From Methylocystis suflitae (GTDB taxonomy: Bacteria > Pseudomonadota > Alphaproteobacteria > Rhizobiales > Beijerinckiaceae): a stretch of 64,000 bases of DNA. The stretch lies in contig NZ_JAMRYX010000071.1 in NCBI RefSeq assembly GCF_024448135.1, positions 1 to 64,000 of the forward strand, in the 5' to 3' direction. Positions 63,833-64,000 of this stretch are shown here, piece after piece; the stretch's first letter is position 1; every line of letters starts with the position of its first letter. A model generated the notes under the pieces. The model saw only the letters and a list, made by a program, of their open reading frames with translations. It did not search any database and was not told where the DNA came from. The position numbers were made by a program, and so were the translations under genes.

Positions 63833-64000
63833 ATGAGCGAAGCCGCCTGCCCTCCTGCGCCCGCCGCTGACACGGCGATGCGCGCGCCTATAGGCGCGCC
63901 GCCGGTTGAATGGCGCGTCAGCGACGATCTCGTCCCCTATGAGGAAGCTGTGGCCTTTATGGAAGCGCGCGCCGCGGCGATCGCTGCGGGCGAGGCGCGC
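63833..64000 (+). CDS. lipB: Octanoyltransferase LipB (5' end only)
   Basis: The first 56 codons of a gene cut by the window end encode a short Pro/Ala-rich leader and then [20 protein letters not shown] and the following helix [13 protein letters not shown]. This matches the start of alphaproteobacterial LipB, which transfers octanoate from ACP to lipoyl domains. TGAGG precedes the ATG. The catalytic Cys and Lys lie beyond the edge. Confidence 0.8.
   Translation, partial: MSEAACPPAPAADTAMRAPIGAPPVEWRVSDDLVPYEEAVAFMEARAAAIAAGEAR

Overview
The window is a 64 kb piece of a GC-rich (about 65% by eye) alphaproteobacterial chromosome, most likely of the order Hyphomicrobiales (Rhizobiales). Four things point there: a complete 14-gene nuo operon followed by birA and rnj; the divL - tsaE/amgK - murU - addB - addA cluster; an ATP12-type F1-ATPase assembly factor; and intergenic TAGAGC-ended and CTCTCCC-type palindromic repeats. 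A Methylocystis/Beijerinckiaceae-type genome is my guess from overall feel, but no gene in the window proves it. Most genes are core housekeeping genes.

Layout. 0.2-8.1 kb: rluD-type pseudouridine synthase, secreted RNase T2, typA/bipA, a secreted S1 protease with a Cys-rich tail, and the divergent pair epmA / efp. 8.2-11.0 kb: an accessory DNA-modification locus of three overlapping genes (C5-cytosine methyltransferase, a 405-residue protein of unknown function, Vsr endonuclease). Its middle is clearly AT-richer than everything around it. 11.1-28.3 kb (minus strand): nuoABCDEFGHIJKLMN-birA-rnj, with repeats inserted between nuoB/nuoC and nuoI/nuoJ. 28.5-30.4 kb: ATP12 chaperone and an rluC-type pseudouridine synthase. 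30.6-34.7 kb: a TonB-like protein and ExbB with no ExbD, a sodium:solute symporter-like protein, and a small secreted protein. 34.8-35.1 kb: a decayed LOV/PAS photosensor remnant. 35.3-39.2 kb: rpsO-pnp and an AI-2E family membrane protein. 39.2-50.5 kb (minus): divL - tsaE/amgK - murU - addB - addA. 51.0-52.4 kb: ahcY, preceded by a palindromic operator candidate. 52.8-56.2 kb: an OmpR/EnvZ-type two-component pair, both with TTG starts, and a glycosyltransferase. 56.4-64.0 kb: terB-like gene with an SDR, rpmF, a GH25 lysozyme lipoprotein, mgtE, a polysaccharide deacetylase, an unknown membrane-anchored protein, tRNA-Leu(GAG), vapBC, and the 5' end of lipB.

How the genes work together. The nuo genes build respiratory complex I. 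divL, amgK/murU and addAB link cell-cycle signalling, cell-wall recycling and double-strand-break repair in one tightly overlapping operon. rpsO-pnp, typA, efp/epmA, rluD/rluC, rnj, rpmF and the tRNA serve translation and RNA turnover. The least explained part is the methyltransferase - 405-residue protein - Vsr locus. The composition breakpoint inside the methyltransferase lies just after motif VIII, where the target-recognition domain starts. This suggests that the specificity domain and the unknown partner gene were acquired or exchanged as one block. It is the best candidate here for an undescribed system.
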